Notes: generated from the sequence alone by a model not told the origin. A DNA stretch of 64,000 nt from Cryptomeria japonica (GCF_030272615.1 NC_081407.1:264788574-264852573), one strand, 5' to 3'. Shown: positions 11,900 through 27,000, counted from the stretch's first letter. Numbers and translations: made by a program.

Positions 11900-13320
11900 C
11901 ATAATATTGCCTTTACAAAATCAATAAGAAATTGGGTAGGTGATGAACATTTGAGACTACTAGGTATGGGTAATAGACCATAGTAGGTATCTTGTGGGAT
12001 ATTGTCATTAGAAAATAAAATTAGTGAAGGAGAAGAAGAATATTTGAAGCTTTGATTTTAATTGCACCCACAAAAGCATGTGAATATGACATATCTTGTG
12101 ATTCAACATGGTAATAATAAAAAATATCATTATTTTAATAAATATCATCCATAGTAATAGTATCGTCTACTTCAAATTTATTGTTTATATAAGAGGATAA
12201 CGAATTAGTGCAAATTTTCAAGCACCTATTTGGGGTACAAATGATGGTTCCCATCATCATTAGCTCCTTTAATATAAATCATGTTGTTCTCAATAAAATC
12301 TTGTAATTTGTGTTTTAATCCCATATGTGCTTGTGTGTTATGTCCTTTAATTCTAATAACTATAAAAGGCTTTTTCATTATAACTTTTTGGAGATAATTT
12401 GTTGGTATCTAATGAATGGATAAGAGGAATATTAATCAAATAGATTTTATGCCTGCCATGTAAGAATTATTGTATCTTTATGAACTTTCTAGTTTAAAGG
12501 AAGATCAAATATAAGTAGTAGCAACTTGTTTAACATTTTCTTTTGAATCATTACCCTTTAAAAATTTATTTAAATTCTAAAATTTGCAAGGATAAGAGGA
12601 TTGGGATGATGAACCATATTTAAATATACATTGTGCTAGTAATTTAGATTCAACCATTTTTAGTGTGCATAAGTAGTAGCAACTTGTTTAACATTTTCTT
12701 TTGAATCATTACCCTTTAAAAATTTATTTAAATTCTAAAATTTGCAAGGATAAGAGGATTGGGATGATGAACCATATTTAAATATACTTTGTGCTAGTAA
12801 TTTAGATTCAACCATTTTTACACGTGCATAAAGATTTATAAAAGATTTAAAATTGTTAAGATACACATTATTGATAGTTGGCTCAAACAATCACATAACA
12901 AATATATTTTACAACTCAAGATTATGTAAGAGAATAAGAAATTTAAAACACATGGACTAAAATCTTAAGACATAATCATTTATATGCTTATTTGATCCTT
13001 ATGCACAATTAAATAAATAGAAAATGTAAATCAAGGACCATATTGACTTTGAATTATTTCAAGGATACCTTAGTCAAACCACCAAATTTATACATGGATC
13101 TGCGACGTAACGAGAAGAACCATTCAATATCATAATATTTTTAATTACTTAGGAATAACTTGCAAAAAAATCTACCCTAATATTTTTAAGTATTTAGGAA
13201 TAACTTTCAAAAAATCTACCCTCGTATAACAAAACAACATAGCGTAGTAAATGATTTTAATTATGTATTTGGATCACTTTTTCCAATATGCATATCAACA
13301 ATGGATGCAAGAGTAATGCT
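11900..13320 (-). pseudogene. Badly decayed Gypsy Gag-like sequence
   Basis: Minus-strand translation gives scattered Gag-like blocks. One is FINLYARVKMVESKL near 12,845-12,800. Another is GHNTQAHMGLKHKLQDFIEN near 12,340-12,280, which resembles the plant Gypsy Gag C-terminal His-containing block followed by L..LIQDLID. Many stops and shifts break the frame. I see no convincing pol. It may be a truncated, very old element. Confidence 0.4.
12513..12828. repeat. 158-bp tandem duplication
   Basis: Copies 12513-12670 and 12671-12828 are almost identical, each starting AAGTAGTAGCAACTTGTTTA. It lies within the decayed Gag-like region. Confidence 0.92.
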
Positions 13321-13329
13321 ATAGGATGG

Positions 13330-14780
13330 GATGGGATAATAATATGAAATATTTTTGTATGCTCATCTAAAGGTTCTAAAGGTTCCTTAACATGAGCATA
13401 TGAAAATATTTCATTATTATTAGAGTGGACAAAGATACAAGGTTTTATATGAAAACTCTTCCTTAAAAGAAGATTGAGGTCCCAACTATTTCAAGACATA
13501 AATAAAACAATATGACAATGAGAAATAGGAAGATGAGGCAATATAAATCATTCTCAACTTGAAAAAATAGATAAATAAATGATATAGCGAATATGAAAAT
13601 GAAACTTGATGGAATCAAGGGTGGGTAGGATGATGAAAAACACTCTCACAATGAAACAAAAACCCTACAAGAATATAAATGATAATGAAGCACTAATGAG
13701 AACACAAGCTAACAAGATTGAAAAGTTAATATTTCTTCATTCCATTTTGGATTATTTCTACGTAGGTCTTTTGCTTATGTCATGTATGTTAAGATTTTCT
13801 TGCTTATTCATCTATTTACCTTGTTCTTTCTTACATTTTAAGCCCTTTGATTATGTCATGTTTGTTACACCTCCTATTCTCATTTTACCTTTTATATTAT
13901 GGTTTGTGTTATTTTCATTAATTAAATGCAAGAGGATTAAAGTGCTTGTAACACTTGAACCAAAGATGAAATATGAATGTTGACGATGTATAAAATGAAT
14001 TTGGCAACCTCTAGAAATTGATGCTCTTGGATTGCACACCATCTTAGAATTTTTGCAAACTTTGAATTTTTTGTGGGTTAATTATGAGTGGCTTGGGGTC
14101 AATCACGAGTAAAAGAAATTAACCTCTAGGATTTGATTTTGATTTTGATTTTTTTTTAAGATTGTGGGAATTGGGTAATTCCCTATAAACTGCAATATGT
14201 CGGGTAAATTTATCAACGTGACTAGAGATGTTGGCACGACATGCCCATTGATGCCACATGAGCTTGTAGAAGATTGAATCTCCTAACCTTGTACGTACCA
14301 CAAAAAGCTCTCACTAATTGAAGTGGACCCTAACTCTAGAAAGAAGATTTGATTTTATTACAATAAAATGATGCATTAATTAATCAATCTTCATATCATT
14401 TATGTGAATATTAATGCACATCATTTGTTTTCCCTATCCTCTTATACCACTTGTTGATGACATTTTTCCTTGTTCCTCGGTCTATTTAGGTAGAACCAAT
14501 TTCTTTCGAGCGCCAAAACCCTTTTTAGTGAGGCATCATTCCTGTTATACCCTCCAAAATAACCTACTTAAAAGCTCAAATTCATATTTCATTTTTGGAA
14601 ACCTTCCGACAGAAGTTTGGAACAACGAACCGGCCTCGCCAACTATAAATCACGCCGTTGCCCTTTATAGTATAAACGATTAAAAAAAATCACGGAGTAT
14701 TTTAATAAAAGCGAAACTTCATCTGAATATTGCAAGCAGGAAAAATGGCATAACAAATGTGAAGACGCATTGCATGATCA
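13330..14780. other. Intergenic AT-rich sequence upstream of CURT1
   Basis: No gene is supported. Short frames here show no recognisable domain. The last few hundred bases would contain the CURT1 promoter. Confidence 0.5.
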
Positions 14781-14816
14781 TTATTAATTAAGGGTTTGGT
14801 GTTCATAGGAAAAAAC

Positions 14817-14825
14817 TATAAGTAC
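14817..14825 (+). promoter_or_regulatory. CURT1: Putative TATA box of CURT1
   Basis: CTATAAGTA lies 76 bp upstream of the start codon, leaving room for a short 5' UTR rich in CT (for example TTACTCTCAG). Inferred from position only. Confidence 0.5.
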
Positions 14826-14900
14826 ACCTTTTCGCCCTTACTCTCAGATGCTACTCGGAAAACGAGTCTTCCATTCCTTTCCTTTTAACATTTAGCATTA

Positions 14901-15039
14901 ATGGCTCTATACACAGTAGCAGCGTCTAAATCCTTTGTCCAAACCACACTACATTCAGTTGTGGCACCTTCCAGGCCCCTTCTGCCCATTAAAGCATTGT
15001 TTCATCGAACACACACAAGATCATCTGCTCAAAAAACAG
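14901..15039 (+). CDS. CURT1: CURT1 exon 1 (plastid transit peptide)
   Basis: Starts at the ATG after TTTAGCATTA. It encodes 46 residues plus the first base of codon 47 and ends ACAG|GTATGT, a consensus donor. Few acidic residues and many Ser/Thr/Arg/His fit a chloroplast transit peptide. Linking it to exon 2 over 18 kb rests on the matching phase and expected length, not on transcript data. Confidence 0.8.
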
Positions 15040-18000
15040 GTATGTATGAAGTGTAGTCTTCTTTTTGCAGCAGATTTTTTAAACATTAAACGATAACTCT
15101 GAACAGCCAAGAGACAGATGAGTAATGTTCAGATGCTTCTTTGCAGCTTAATTTCTGAAGCACTCTATGCACTATTTGATCTCGCCGAAAAAGTTTTAAG
15201 CTACAAACAAGCACCACTTTTTATTGCCTAAGATGCCCCCATTTTATATTTAGAGAACTTTATGTAAATATGTTTTTTTTCTTATCTTAATTAAAAAATT
15301 CATAACGTATTCAGATTTTTTGGATTCATTCTTCTTGTGCTTATTCAGAGCTTGAGAAGCAAGTCGTCTTATTATTATCATTCTGCTATAAATAAGCAGC
15401 CTAAGATACCCAGCTTGTGTTCTGAATTTCTGCCGAGCCAAATGTGGGTTAATTTAATGTATTTATATTTCTGGGATTCATTATGCAGGATTCGAGCAGT
15501 GTTTTCCGATGCATCGGTGTGAGGAGTAGGTTTTAGGCAATCCCAGCTTTGGCAGGGTTTTTATTCATTATTGTATCGATAATCTTAGTTATTCCCTAAA
15601 ATATAAAGGAATGACACGGTGAAACCTAGAAAAATAGAAAGCTAAAAATGTCTGCTTGTGGACGTCAGCAAATTCCTATCTTTGGAAGTGCAAGGATTTT
15701 TGGGGTTCGTTTTTGTGTTAGTAACTTAATATCATTCATATTTTCATATAATCTGAATTTTATCCAGGCGTTTTGCTGATGTTAAGTTGCACCCTTCTCA
15801 GAATGAAGTGAAATTTGTGTTTCGAAGACATCAAATGTGATCATTTGTTTTGTAAAGACTGTTAAATAGTAGCTGCCATATAGCAATGACTAGAAAAGTA
15901 ATCTAGAAATGCTATAAGAAAGCTTGCATGCCTCCAAACACAAGATATTTAGAATCTTCCCAAAACTTAGAAGACTGGATAAATTAACTGAGGAAATAGA
16001 TAATTCACCTTCTCAATTTATTTTTTTTAGCTAGTTTTGATGGATCAATGAGTTTGACTCGAAATCTACACAGTTGAATCTTGATAGCAATATCATAAAA
16101 ATGAAGTTTTCTTGTAAACTCCAGGAGATCTACATATTCTATGGGACCAAATATCATAAACTACATTTTGATACATTTTTTATAAGAGTGCGAGAGTAAA
16201 TAAGAAATTACACACGAGCAATTAGTCTAATTTGAGAATTCACAGCTTCTTTCTAGAGGGTGGGTCTTATGTTTTTAATTCTGGTCAAATTTCTCTACAA
16301 AGGTAGATGGCCAAGGCTCAACTCGTAAGCTGTAGATGTACCTGGCTTGAATGCCATGTGAGCATTAAATGATATAAAATCATTTTTTATCCAATTTTCA
16401 TCACTTCTAAAGTACAAAACAAACATGTTCACCTGTTTCTTCTTCTTTTGGTCGGCCTAGTTTGGGCTCTTAGCACCATTTTTCAAACAGGTATAAATAT
16501 ATGTCTTGCTGGCTGGGTGTAGTATTGGGATTTGGCATGATTTTTGAGGTTATCCTCAAGCAAGCCAGCTAGGACATAAACCCTAGCTACCTACCCAGGT
16601 CAGGATGAAAACCCTGATTTTGGAATCTTGCTTAATCCTCTCATTCCTTGCTGTTTTATGATCAGAAAAATGCAATTTCAACCTAACTTGTGCTACCAGG
16701 CTGAGCACCATTGCTGGAGTGAAGGGATTGGACAAGTTTATCAGGCAGCTGGTTACTGGACCGCCTGCTGGGCGCCTATATCAGCAGATTTCATGTCATT
16801 GTGACACAGCCTGCAGCTGTTAGGGACTTTTAAGACCTTGACTGGTGGAGGTTGTCGCTTTGCGGAGTCGTGAAGCTTACACATTTCGTTGGCAGCTACC
16901 AAGAGAATGGCGCAGGGATAAAACAGCACTCAAATCAGGAAGTGAAACCCCATGCCATGATTAGGGTTTGATAAGACGTCGCTGTTTGGAAGAACTTTAT
17001 GCCTGTAGAAAGGACTTGGTGAGATATCTTGCAGATCTAGGGCAACAGTGCCATCAAATTCTGCTGAGCAGTCAATCTGGAGTGTGAGCCTGACATCTAT
17101 ATCAAAAATTTATAATCATATTTGTTCTGTTCATTATTTTAATGATTGAGTATGATCTAATGTTTAACTCTGCTCATTGTTAGTCTCTGGAATTTACTGC
17201 TGTGTTGCAAATCTGAGTTATTTTTAAATCCCTAACCTTAACTTGGTGATTTAGAAGTTGTAAAAACCCTAGGTTTATTTCATCTATTAATCCCACCATT
17301 ATGCTTTTGTGCATATATTTTGTTGCGAGTTGAGTGCTTTCCAACGTACTTACATTCTAGTCATTCTGCATGACTCTTGAGTAAGGTGGTTGTGAAATAC
17401 AAGACTGCAATATTTGTATTTTGTCACTACTCTACCTGTCAAAGGGGAAAGTTTATTTGCATCTTCTTTTTTTGAAAAGAGAAGACCAAGATCTTTGTTT
17501 TGGTTATCTTTACTGGCTTCCCTACATCTTTAGAGAAAAACACTAGGGCTATCAAGCATTCTGCCAAGCTATGGGGCTGTTTCTGCAATCAAGATGATAT
17601 ATTATGTTTATAAAATTAACTGTGTCACATAACTATATCCAAGCGTACACTTTGCTTCCATATTTGTTATCACTTCTACAACTTTTATACAAACAGGCCC
17701 AAAAATGTCAAGAGACAAAAGGCAGCCTTGTTAGATCTGAGTGTCACTTCCAGACATTTTGACAATCCTGCATCTGTTTAATTTTTTGTATTTGGCATAT
17801 CAATAACGCGCATGGACTGCTGCTTTATACTCATCATTATCCCAGGTTCTTGCATCTTGATCCAAAAGTTCTCTTTTGGGTGTATCAAGTGCCTTATTAA
17901 AATTGACCAAGCATTTTTATTCCGTATCAAGTGGATCCTGAGAATTTTTGATATTTATGAGTGTAGGACATATGTGCATGCATGCCAGCTGAATATTACA

Positions 18001-21000
18001 TTTTATCAGCCATAAAATTTTTGGTTTTTTTTTTCCAAAAATTAATTCATCGAGTAGGTTGATTTCCCAAAGCTATTAGCCAACATTTTATACAACATGT
18101 GACTGAGTTTACCACTTTGGCCAAAGTTTGAAAGAATAAACAGAAACCTAATGCATTTTCGTCAAACATTAGCATATGATATTTATCTAGCAATGCAACA
18201 TATAGAAAAAGGCCATTTCATAACTAATCTACTGAAGTCATTTGTTGTTGCGATGGCTTGGGTTACATATCTGTTAATCATGCTTATTCCAATGATAGTT
18301 ACAAAGTTCAATTAAGTCTCAAGAATTTTCCCTAAACTTCAAATTTTGCCAACATCTGGTCAACATATTGACTGACATCAGCCCTTTTTCTTCACGAAAT
18401 CTCAGCTTTAAATTTTTTAGTACTAAATAAGTAATTAGGTATTTGTTTTTTGTGTAATCTGCACTATTGAGTACTTTCATGCTCAAGTCATCAACATAAT
18501 AAGAATCTTCCATGAGCAGTAATATCTCTGTCACCTTTTAATTCATGATGTGAATTGGCAAATAATCACAAGGCAAGGAGGCCCACAAAGCACGCATGCA
18601 ACCTATATGCATTTTTTAGAAGGGGCAAGTAGTAGTGAATATGAACTACTATTTTTAGCTCCTCATCGTCTAGCAATTTTCACCATTAACAAAGCTTTAG
18701 AGTGAAGGTGTGCATTATAAAACTTCCTTGTCTCACAAATATGATCCTAAGTCGCTGGTACAGGTTTTTTGGTATGGGCATTTTTACACACACACACACA
18801 CACACAAGATAAATTTTAAATGCTAATTGATAGTTCAGAATTTCAATATTATGTCATATGCCATATAACATATATCATATATGTCTAGGTTCACAATTCA
18901 AATGAAAATCATCAAAATTAAAAAATTGACAATAAAAAATAGTAATTGCCTTCTATCTTCATCAATCATCAAAAGGCTCTAGATCAAGATCATCATTGTT
19001 TGCTTCAAGTTCAACATCATTTGAACCCAAAAATAGTGCCACTCCCACTAGATGCATCATATGTAAGTATCTCATCATCATCATCATCATCATCATTCAT
19101 TGTGATTCTAGCAAGCTCTCCAATATATGTATCCAAGTTGGTACACCCAAGGGTTACATCCTAGTGCTTTCGTTGACCCATCCGTTTGGTGGTGTTGCTT
19201 ATGTGATGGAAGACACAAATTGGAATGAACACAAAACCAAGTCTTCTTCAATTTATTTTTTTGCGGCCAACTGGTTACGCTTTATTGAGTGGATAAAGGA
19301 GTATGTACTCCACTTCCGGTTAGTGGAATAACTTGCAACCTTTTAAAATTGGAGAGAAAACCAACAAAACTTAAAAATAAAAAATGCAAAATAAATTAAA
19401 GAATGTTAAGTACTAAAGTCTACAATACAAATGTTCAAAATTAAAAAAAATTCGTGATAGAATCTTGATTGCAAGGAGTTGGAGGAACAAATAATCTTGA
19501 CCATGGAGATACTACCATGTATGAGCATCTACTTTGAATCGGTCATTAATAGCATAAGGACTATGATTTTTTAATTGAGATGAACATGCCAAACTCTCTC
19601 CTAACATGTTCCACCTTTTTTGGATTTGAGAAGAGTCTAGTGAATGCCCACTTGTACCCAATAGCAACTTCACTATCTCTATATGGTGGAGTTCTCCCTG
19701 GCAAGGCAAGTACGATAGTGCTATAGTATTTGGGACATAATGCATTTGCAAGGAGGTGCAATGGCATGTTCATCTTGTTCCAACAATGATGAATGATTTT
19801 TTTCATCCTTTTAAAAAATGTTTCTTTGAGGTCATTCTCTTTTTGTTCTATTATGACCTTTATTTTTTCTATCTGGGAGTCCATGCCATCATAGATTTAC
19901 CCCAAACATGGTGTATCTGTATCAGCAAACTTGATCATACTCATGATAGACTCAGTGAAATTCAAGACATTCCACATGAGTCCATCAATCGTCATCCAAG
20001 ATCAATGACTTGACATTTTGGGCCCTCTCTGAATTTGATTGCTTCCAAACACTCCATTGGTTGCTAATAATCATGGCACCCAATGCCTCTCGCACCTTCA
20101 AAAGTCATGTCAAAAGGATTGCATGTGATGCAAATTGGGTCTCAGTAACCTAGGATCATGTAAAAAATATGTTAATAACACATTGAAAAATGTTATATGC
20201 ATATTAAACATGGCATAGATAAATTTAAAGAAATAAATTAAATTTACCTTTTAACAATTCCAACCTTGTGAAAGTCCTTAAAATGCCTTGTGACATATGG
20301 TGGTTTGTCACAAACATTTTGATCTCCTCACCCTCTTGGTATATCTATTTTACCCACTCTATTTGGGTGCCAATTGCTTGCATCACCAAGTGAAGGGAGT
20401 GTACGGTGCAGGGTGTCCAAAAATTGTGCTCATATCTTTGTCCAACCAAAGCACTTGCAGCCCTGCAATTTTTTGCATTGTCTGTAATGATTTGGACAAT
20501 TTTTTTATGATCCATCATCTCTATGGACTTAATGAGGATTTTAGAAATTAATTCTCTATCTTTGATTTGCCCCTCATAATCAACCACCCTTAAAAACATT
20601 GCCCCTTTGGGGGACACTGCAATGACATTTATTAAGGGACAGTTTTTGCAATCCTTCCATCCATCAAAAACAATAGAAACTCTCGATTCAACCCAAGAAT
20701 CTCTAATTGGTTTGATTGATGTCTCTACAAGTTTCTTCTCTCTTCCCAATAAGATGGTGCACACTTTTGATACCTAGGACTTGGGAAAGTAGAAAGTGCA
20801 CTATTGATTGCCGCCACCATTTACCACCAATATGGTGATCTCACCAAGTTGAAAGGAAGACCATTGGAAAAGATGCACATGCGATATTTTCCTTTGCAAC
20901 GTCTCTTGCTTCCATTTTGAATTCCTTGTCCAATGGGACTCTATTGCGGGAAAGATTGGGATCTTCTACTTGCATAGAAGGTGTCTCCAAGATAGATTGT

Positions 21001-24000
21001 TTGGAGGCCATTACTAGTTGAGAATCTATAGGTAAAGTCATTGTTTTTTTCTTTGCGAAAGGATGAGATCTTAGTTTTGCTCTTTCAACCATAGCATTAG
21101 CTTATGCTTGTTCTCTAATGGGTGCCACTATTTTTTCGGCAAACAACCGCTTCTTATCTGGCCCTTCACACATTTTACTCCCTTTCCCAAGAGGGCCACA
21201 AAAGTGAAATCTCACTTGATAATACAAGCTCTTAAAATTGGTTCTACACATTACAATTACAAAGATATCCCCCACCTCTTGGAAGTTGTTCAAGCATTGT
21301 AGTATGTATCCCTAAAGGAGATCCTTTATCAATTTTATATTTTTGGTTTGCACCCATTGAACTTGAACTATTGGACACATTCCACTCCCTTTCCCAAGAG
21401 GGCCACAAAAGTGAAATCTCACTCGATAATACAAGCTCTTAAAATTGGTTCTACACTCATTACAATTCCAAAGATATCCCCCACCTCTTGGAAGTTGTTC
21501 AAGCATTGTAGTATGTATCCATAAAGGAGATCCTTTATCAATTTTATATTTTTGGTTTGCACCCATTGAACTTGAACTATTGGCCATTCTTGCAATCTGA
21601 TTTTGCTATTATAAGAAATTACACAATTTTAAATTGGAAAAAAATAAAATAAATGCAAGCCTACAATATGTACAAGCTAACAAAAGTTCAAAACAAAGAT
21701 CAAAAAATATTATAACAAACAATGAAACTTGTTTCTTTTTTTTCAAAAAGGAAATTTAAAAAAAAGCTTGAAAAATTTCATCAAAATTTTGAATTTTTTT
21801 TATAAAAAAAATAGAGAAAAAGGTTGAATGCTTACCTCAGATGATTAAATCTCCTTTGTGCATGCTATCTTCCCTCCCTTGATACTCCTCGATCGATCCC
21901 CTTCAAAAAAAATCAGCCTCCCTTCAAAATGCCAAAATGAGAAAAGAGAGAGTGAAGAGACAAAATGTGCTTTGTCTAGGACAAAATGATGCCTTAAGGG
22001 GCATATTAGGGTTTTAGGCAAAAAAAAAAGTAAAACAAAATTGTTTTTTAAAAGTTGTTGGGCCTTTTTTCCCATGGATTTGCCCCATGTACGTTTGGGT
22101 GTGCCCAGGGTACGCCCCAAGCACCCCAAGTGTAGATTGGGCGCACTCGGGCAAACCTATTCCCAAGCGAACTTGGTGTGGGTGCGCCAAGTAAAATGTG
22201 TGAACCTGGTAACGTAGTTATTATCAATGTGGAATTATCACAATCCAACATTTTTGTGTAAGCAACAGGGAGTATTTTTAATGCTCAGGTAATTTCCATA
22301 TACATAATCATTTGGTGGTGCCTAACTCCTTGAACAAGCTTTAATGAGGATCAACAAACATGTGAGATGGAAAGATGTTTGTTGTTGGTCCTTATTAAAG
22401 CTATTGGCATCTTTTACTTGTTGTGTAGTAAGTAACAGTGTAAACTCATAAGAATCAGTACCCACAGCAAAAGAAACAAATGAAGATTTTTCCCTGCCAA
22501 TAATTCAATAGCCGCCGAGATTTGCCGATATAGTAAATAAAGATATATGCTACTGCTCGAACCTTGAAGGCCCTAACAACATACCAATTGATTTTAAATT
22601 TTTTATTAAATTATTTGTATGGATATTTTTATCTTGATCAAAAAAACACTCTTATGAAATCTTGAAAAGAGTACTTAATTTTATTTTATGATTTGGAAAT
22701 TTAACAGCCACAATATTGCAGATATATCAGAGATTGGAGACTTCCACAGACCATGATAGTTGATAATAGAGAAAGTTTTAGGAAAATTTGTGTCACAAAT
22801 TTACAAAATGATATATGAGGCATTTCAATGTCCAGCATTCAAAATAATATATGGAGAAACCCATATAAATAGGGAGGTTGTTGTTTCCTACTATCAACTA
22901 CCACAGAAGAAATAAATATATGTTCGATAATCACATGATTAGTCTAGACTCTACATTGCTCTGTATATAAAACATCATACATAGCACAAATCGTGTTGCC
23001 AGGTTCTCTTGAACCAGTTCTTGTTCTCATACCAAAATGGCTTTGGCTTCAGGAGTGGCAACAGGTGTGTCCTAGGAGTGGGTTGGGAGTGTCCCTGCAT
23101 ATGTGTACCCACAGCGAGCCTGGGGCGGCAAGGGCACTCCCTGCCCGCTCCAATGGGTAGAAAATAATTAAAATGCTCCAAAAACTATTAAAAAGTGAAT
23201 ATTGTACACTATTTAAAAAACAACTCAAAAAGCACCGCCCGCTCCCAAGCACTCCCAAACGCTCCAATGGGTAGAAAATAATTAAAATGCTCAAAAAACT
23301 ATTAAAAAGTGAATTATTGTACACTTTTTAAAAATAAAAAACTCAAAAAGCACCCTAAAGTCTAAACACACTCTTATGTTTGTTATTTGACAGGCACAGC
23401 TCCATTTCACACATACTCATTCTTCTTATGCCATTTTTGCATTTTGAATGGTAGCTGGTTTTTTATTAAGTAGAACAATTGCAAACTACTTAATTTTGCC
23501 GTTAAGTGATAAAATTGTGAAGAAATGGTGTGTGCCATGAAGGTTTGTGTGGTTTCAAAGGCCTTAATTTGGGCTTGGAGGTGGGAGCTTTGCCCCTTGA
23601 CCCCACCCTATATCACGACATGGAATGCACCAGGGGCATTGCTCCCGGACCCTATGAGGGGCACTGCTCCTTGACCCTGCTAGGGGCGTTGCCTCTAGAC
23701 CCCCAAGAGGGGCGCTGCCCTCGACCCCATTGGGGGCATTGCCTCCAGATTCCCATGAGGGTTGTTGCCCTTCAGCTCCATTAGGGTCTCCACTCCCAGC
23801 CCCTACTTGTTATTGGGATCTCTTGTTGCATAATAACTTAATTACAATAAGAGGATCTGGGAGTGGAGACCAAAACTGACTACTTAGATAATTATCTTTA
23901 TGATTATCATAATATCGTTGATCAATGAAGTGTCATACCATCAAAGATTCAAATGTCATCATTATTATAAAATATAATATCATATGATATATCAAATGCA

Positions 24001-27000
24001 TTTGCAATTCTGTATAGTTTTAATTTTTTTTGCATATATATATATATATATATATATAATTTGTCATACCAGTGTACCAGAACCTCGTACCCATACCCGA
24101 TCCCATACTAGAACTGGCAACTTAGATTACAAATATTCATGTGATTAGTGTACAGCAGAGTTGCCAAATACTTGTCCTCTGCCATCTGGATACACACATC
24201 CAAGTATCAGATATAAAACTTCTGGATATGGCATGAGTTCTATATCCAGACATATCCATAAACAATTTTACATTTGGGCCATATCTGATACATGTGGATA
24301 TGACACATCACTGCACCACTCTGTCAGGTGTAGTATCCAGTTTTCAGTTCATGTAAAAAAATTAAAAATTTGAAATAAAAACGTAAAAACTTGCACACAT
24401 GTATTACACACACATAATATAAACATACATATTTAAATCACTACAGACTCAAACATGATAGAAGAAAAGAAAAGAAATATATAAACTAAAATATAAAAAG
24501 AAAAACCAAAGAATATATATAAAGTAATATTTTTAAAGTTATCCTTTATACCCTTAGATATATAAGTAATTGAAATTATATATATTTTTACAATTGTTGT
24601 ATCTAAACTTGTATCAGGGAATCATGAAACTTTGGTGTATCGGTATCTGATTTTATATCCATTTTCATGCAACTCTGGTGCATAGTTCATAACACATTAT
24701 ATGCACCACAAACATGAGAGCTTGATTTATTCCTGCAACAGTTGTGATATGTGGGTCGCCGTAATTCTTTTAATTGACTAGACAGAGAAGATGTTAATAA
24801 CCCGAGTCAATAACTAGAACTGCCTGAAGCTTTTAGACTAATCACCACAAAGAGGAATAATGCCAACTTTCAGTGTTAGATTAGAGTTCGAGACAAGTTC
24901 TTTTATTTGACAAACTGTAAACACTAAATGTATCTAAAAGCTGAACGAAGCTTTTAGACTTACTTACAACAAGAACGAAACATGCTAACTTTTGAGTATT
25001 AGATATAAGTTTGAGCTACACGTAAATGTATATACATGTATAGTGGTCAAAACAATTAATAGCAACAGCACTGTCTCGTTCGGAGAATTATACTAGAAAG
25101 AAGAAAGACTTAAATGGTTTGTGTTTTGGGAAAGTCTTTCAGAAGAATTCAAAGACATTAGAAATAATTAGTTAAAATATCTCTTTAAATCTTGAAACAG
25201 CCTTCAGTCATTTATTCTTGATAGTTTTACCAATTAATTCTATTCCTTAGACCCCCTGAGATTTTAAGGACATGGTGCATAATGTGCTTCAGTATCTTGG
25301 AAATCATTATGATTTTTTATGTACACAAGAATTACCAAGTATTTTTTTTTCAAAAAGAAAGAGAAACATTCGTCAGTACACACAAAAAATTCATCTCTTA
25401 ACTGAACAGTAATGCTTGGCAGCTCAGTTTTGTACTATACCAGAACAGCACAAAACAAATATTGGAGATTGATTAAAAAATAAAATTGTAATTACAACAT
25501 AAGGTCACTTAGAACTGGTGGCATCCTCACTTGATGGAAGTGCTTCCAGTCATTGAGAAATATGGTAGCCTATATGAGGCAGAACATAATCCACAAATCC
25601 ATGGCATCACTGCTAATGTGCAGTCAAAGCAGAACCCCTGAACTAATATCGTGAACTGAATGAAGGTTCTAAACTAACTTACAACAAAGAGGAATAATGC
25701 TAATTTTTGAGTTTTACTTCAAATTTTGAGACAAGTTCATTTAAATGATAAGCTGTAAACTGTAAATGTATCTATAAGCTGATTGAAGCTTTTAGAATAC
25801 CTTACAACGAGTGGAAACATGCTAACTCTTGAGTATTAGATAAAAGTTTAAGATAAGTACGTTTACATGCTAAAACGTAAAATGTAAACAGATATAAATC
25901 TACAATGCTAGAATCACTTAATAATAGCAGTACTGGCTCTTTCAGACAACCATACCAGAAAGAAGAAATGCTTGAATGATTTGTGGTTTGCGAAAATCTT
26001 TTGGAAGAATTTAGAAGACATTAGAAATAAACAGTTGAAATATCTTTACAATTTTTGAAATAGCCTTTAGTCATTTATTCATGATATCTTTAATTTTTAA
26101 ATTTTATTCCTTACTAGATCCCTTGAGATTTAAGGACATGCTGCATAAAGTGCTTCAATATGTTGGAAATCATCACGAGTTTCTATGTACATAAGAATAT
26201 TACCAAGTAGTTTTACCTAAAAAAGAGAAACACTCTGTGGTACACATGAAACATACAACATCTCTGAGAACAACGATGGCTGGCAGGGCAGATTTGTACT
26301 ATACCAAAACAACACAAAGAATATCTTTAAGATTGATTAAAAAATCAAAATCTTAATAACAACATAAAATAACAGAACTGTTGGCATCTTCAAGTGACGG
26401 AAGTGCTAACAGTCATTGAGAAATATGGTTGAACATAATCCACAAATCCACAGCATCACTGCAAATGAGCAGTCAAAGCAGAACCCCTGAATCATTATCT
26501 AGAACTGAACGAATTCTTTAGACAAAGTTACAACAAAGAGGACTGGTGCTAATTTTTCAGTTTTAGATAAAAATTTGAGACAAGTTCATTTACATGATAA
26601 ACTGTAACTTTAAGTGTATCTAGAAGCCGAATGAAGCTTGTAGACTAATTTACAACAAAGGACAAGTGTGCTAACTTTGAGTATTAGATAAAAGTTAGAG
26701 ATATATGTTTCATGCCAAAATGTAAATGCATATACATCTATAATGCTAGAAACACTTATCGATGGCAGTGCTCTCTTTCAGAGATTTATACCAGAAAGAA
26801 GAAATACTCAAATAGTTCGTGTTTTGGGAAAAATTTTCAGCTGAATTCAAAAGACTTTAGAAGTAAATAGATAAAATATGTTTGTGATCTTGCTTTTTGT
26901 TAGGAACTGTCTTCTGCTTTCTAATCTCATTTAAGGAGCAGTAATCTTCAAATGCCTTGCTGCAATACTCACCTCCATTATCCGATTTGAGACACTTCAA

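Noticed and set aside
13606-13983. 125-codon frame with a hydrophobic middle section
   Set aside because: Resembles a membrane segment but lies in AT-rich intergenic DNA. No recognisable family or promoter was found.
16480-17100. GC-richer patch in CURT1 intron 1 as a possible extra exon
   Set aside because: No open frame continues the CURT1 protein. Exons 1 and 2 already join in phase to give the normal length.
23530-23784. Frame over the GC-rich minisatellite
   Set aside because: It reflects the repeat unit; changes in unit length (25 or 26 bp) break any common frame.
22990-24123. Possible terminal inverted repeats (GTTGCCAGGTTCT near 22,998 and AGAACTGGCAAC near 24,112) of a ~1.1-kb DNA element
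   Set aside because: The match is only about a dozen bases with a gap, and flanking sequences show no target-site duplication.
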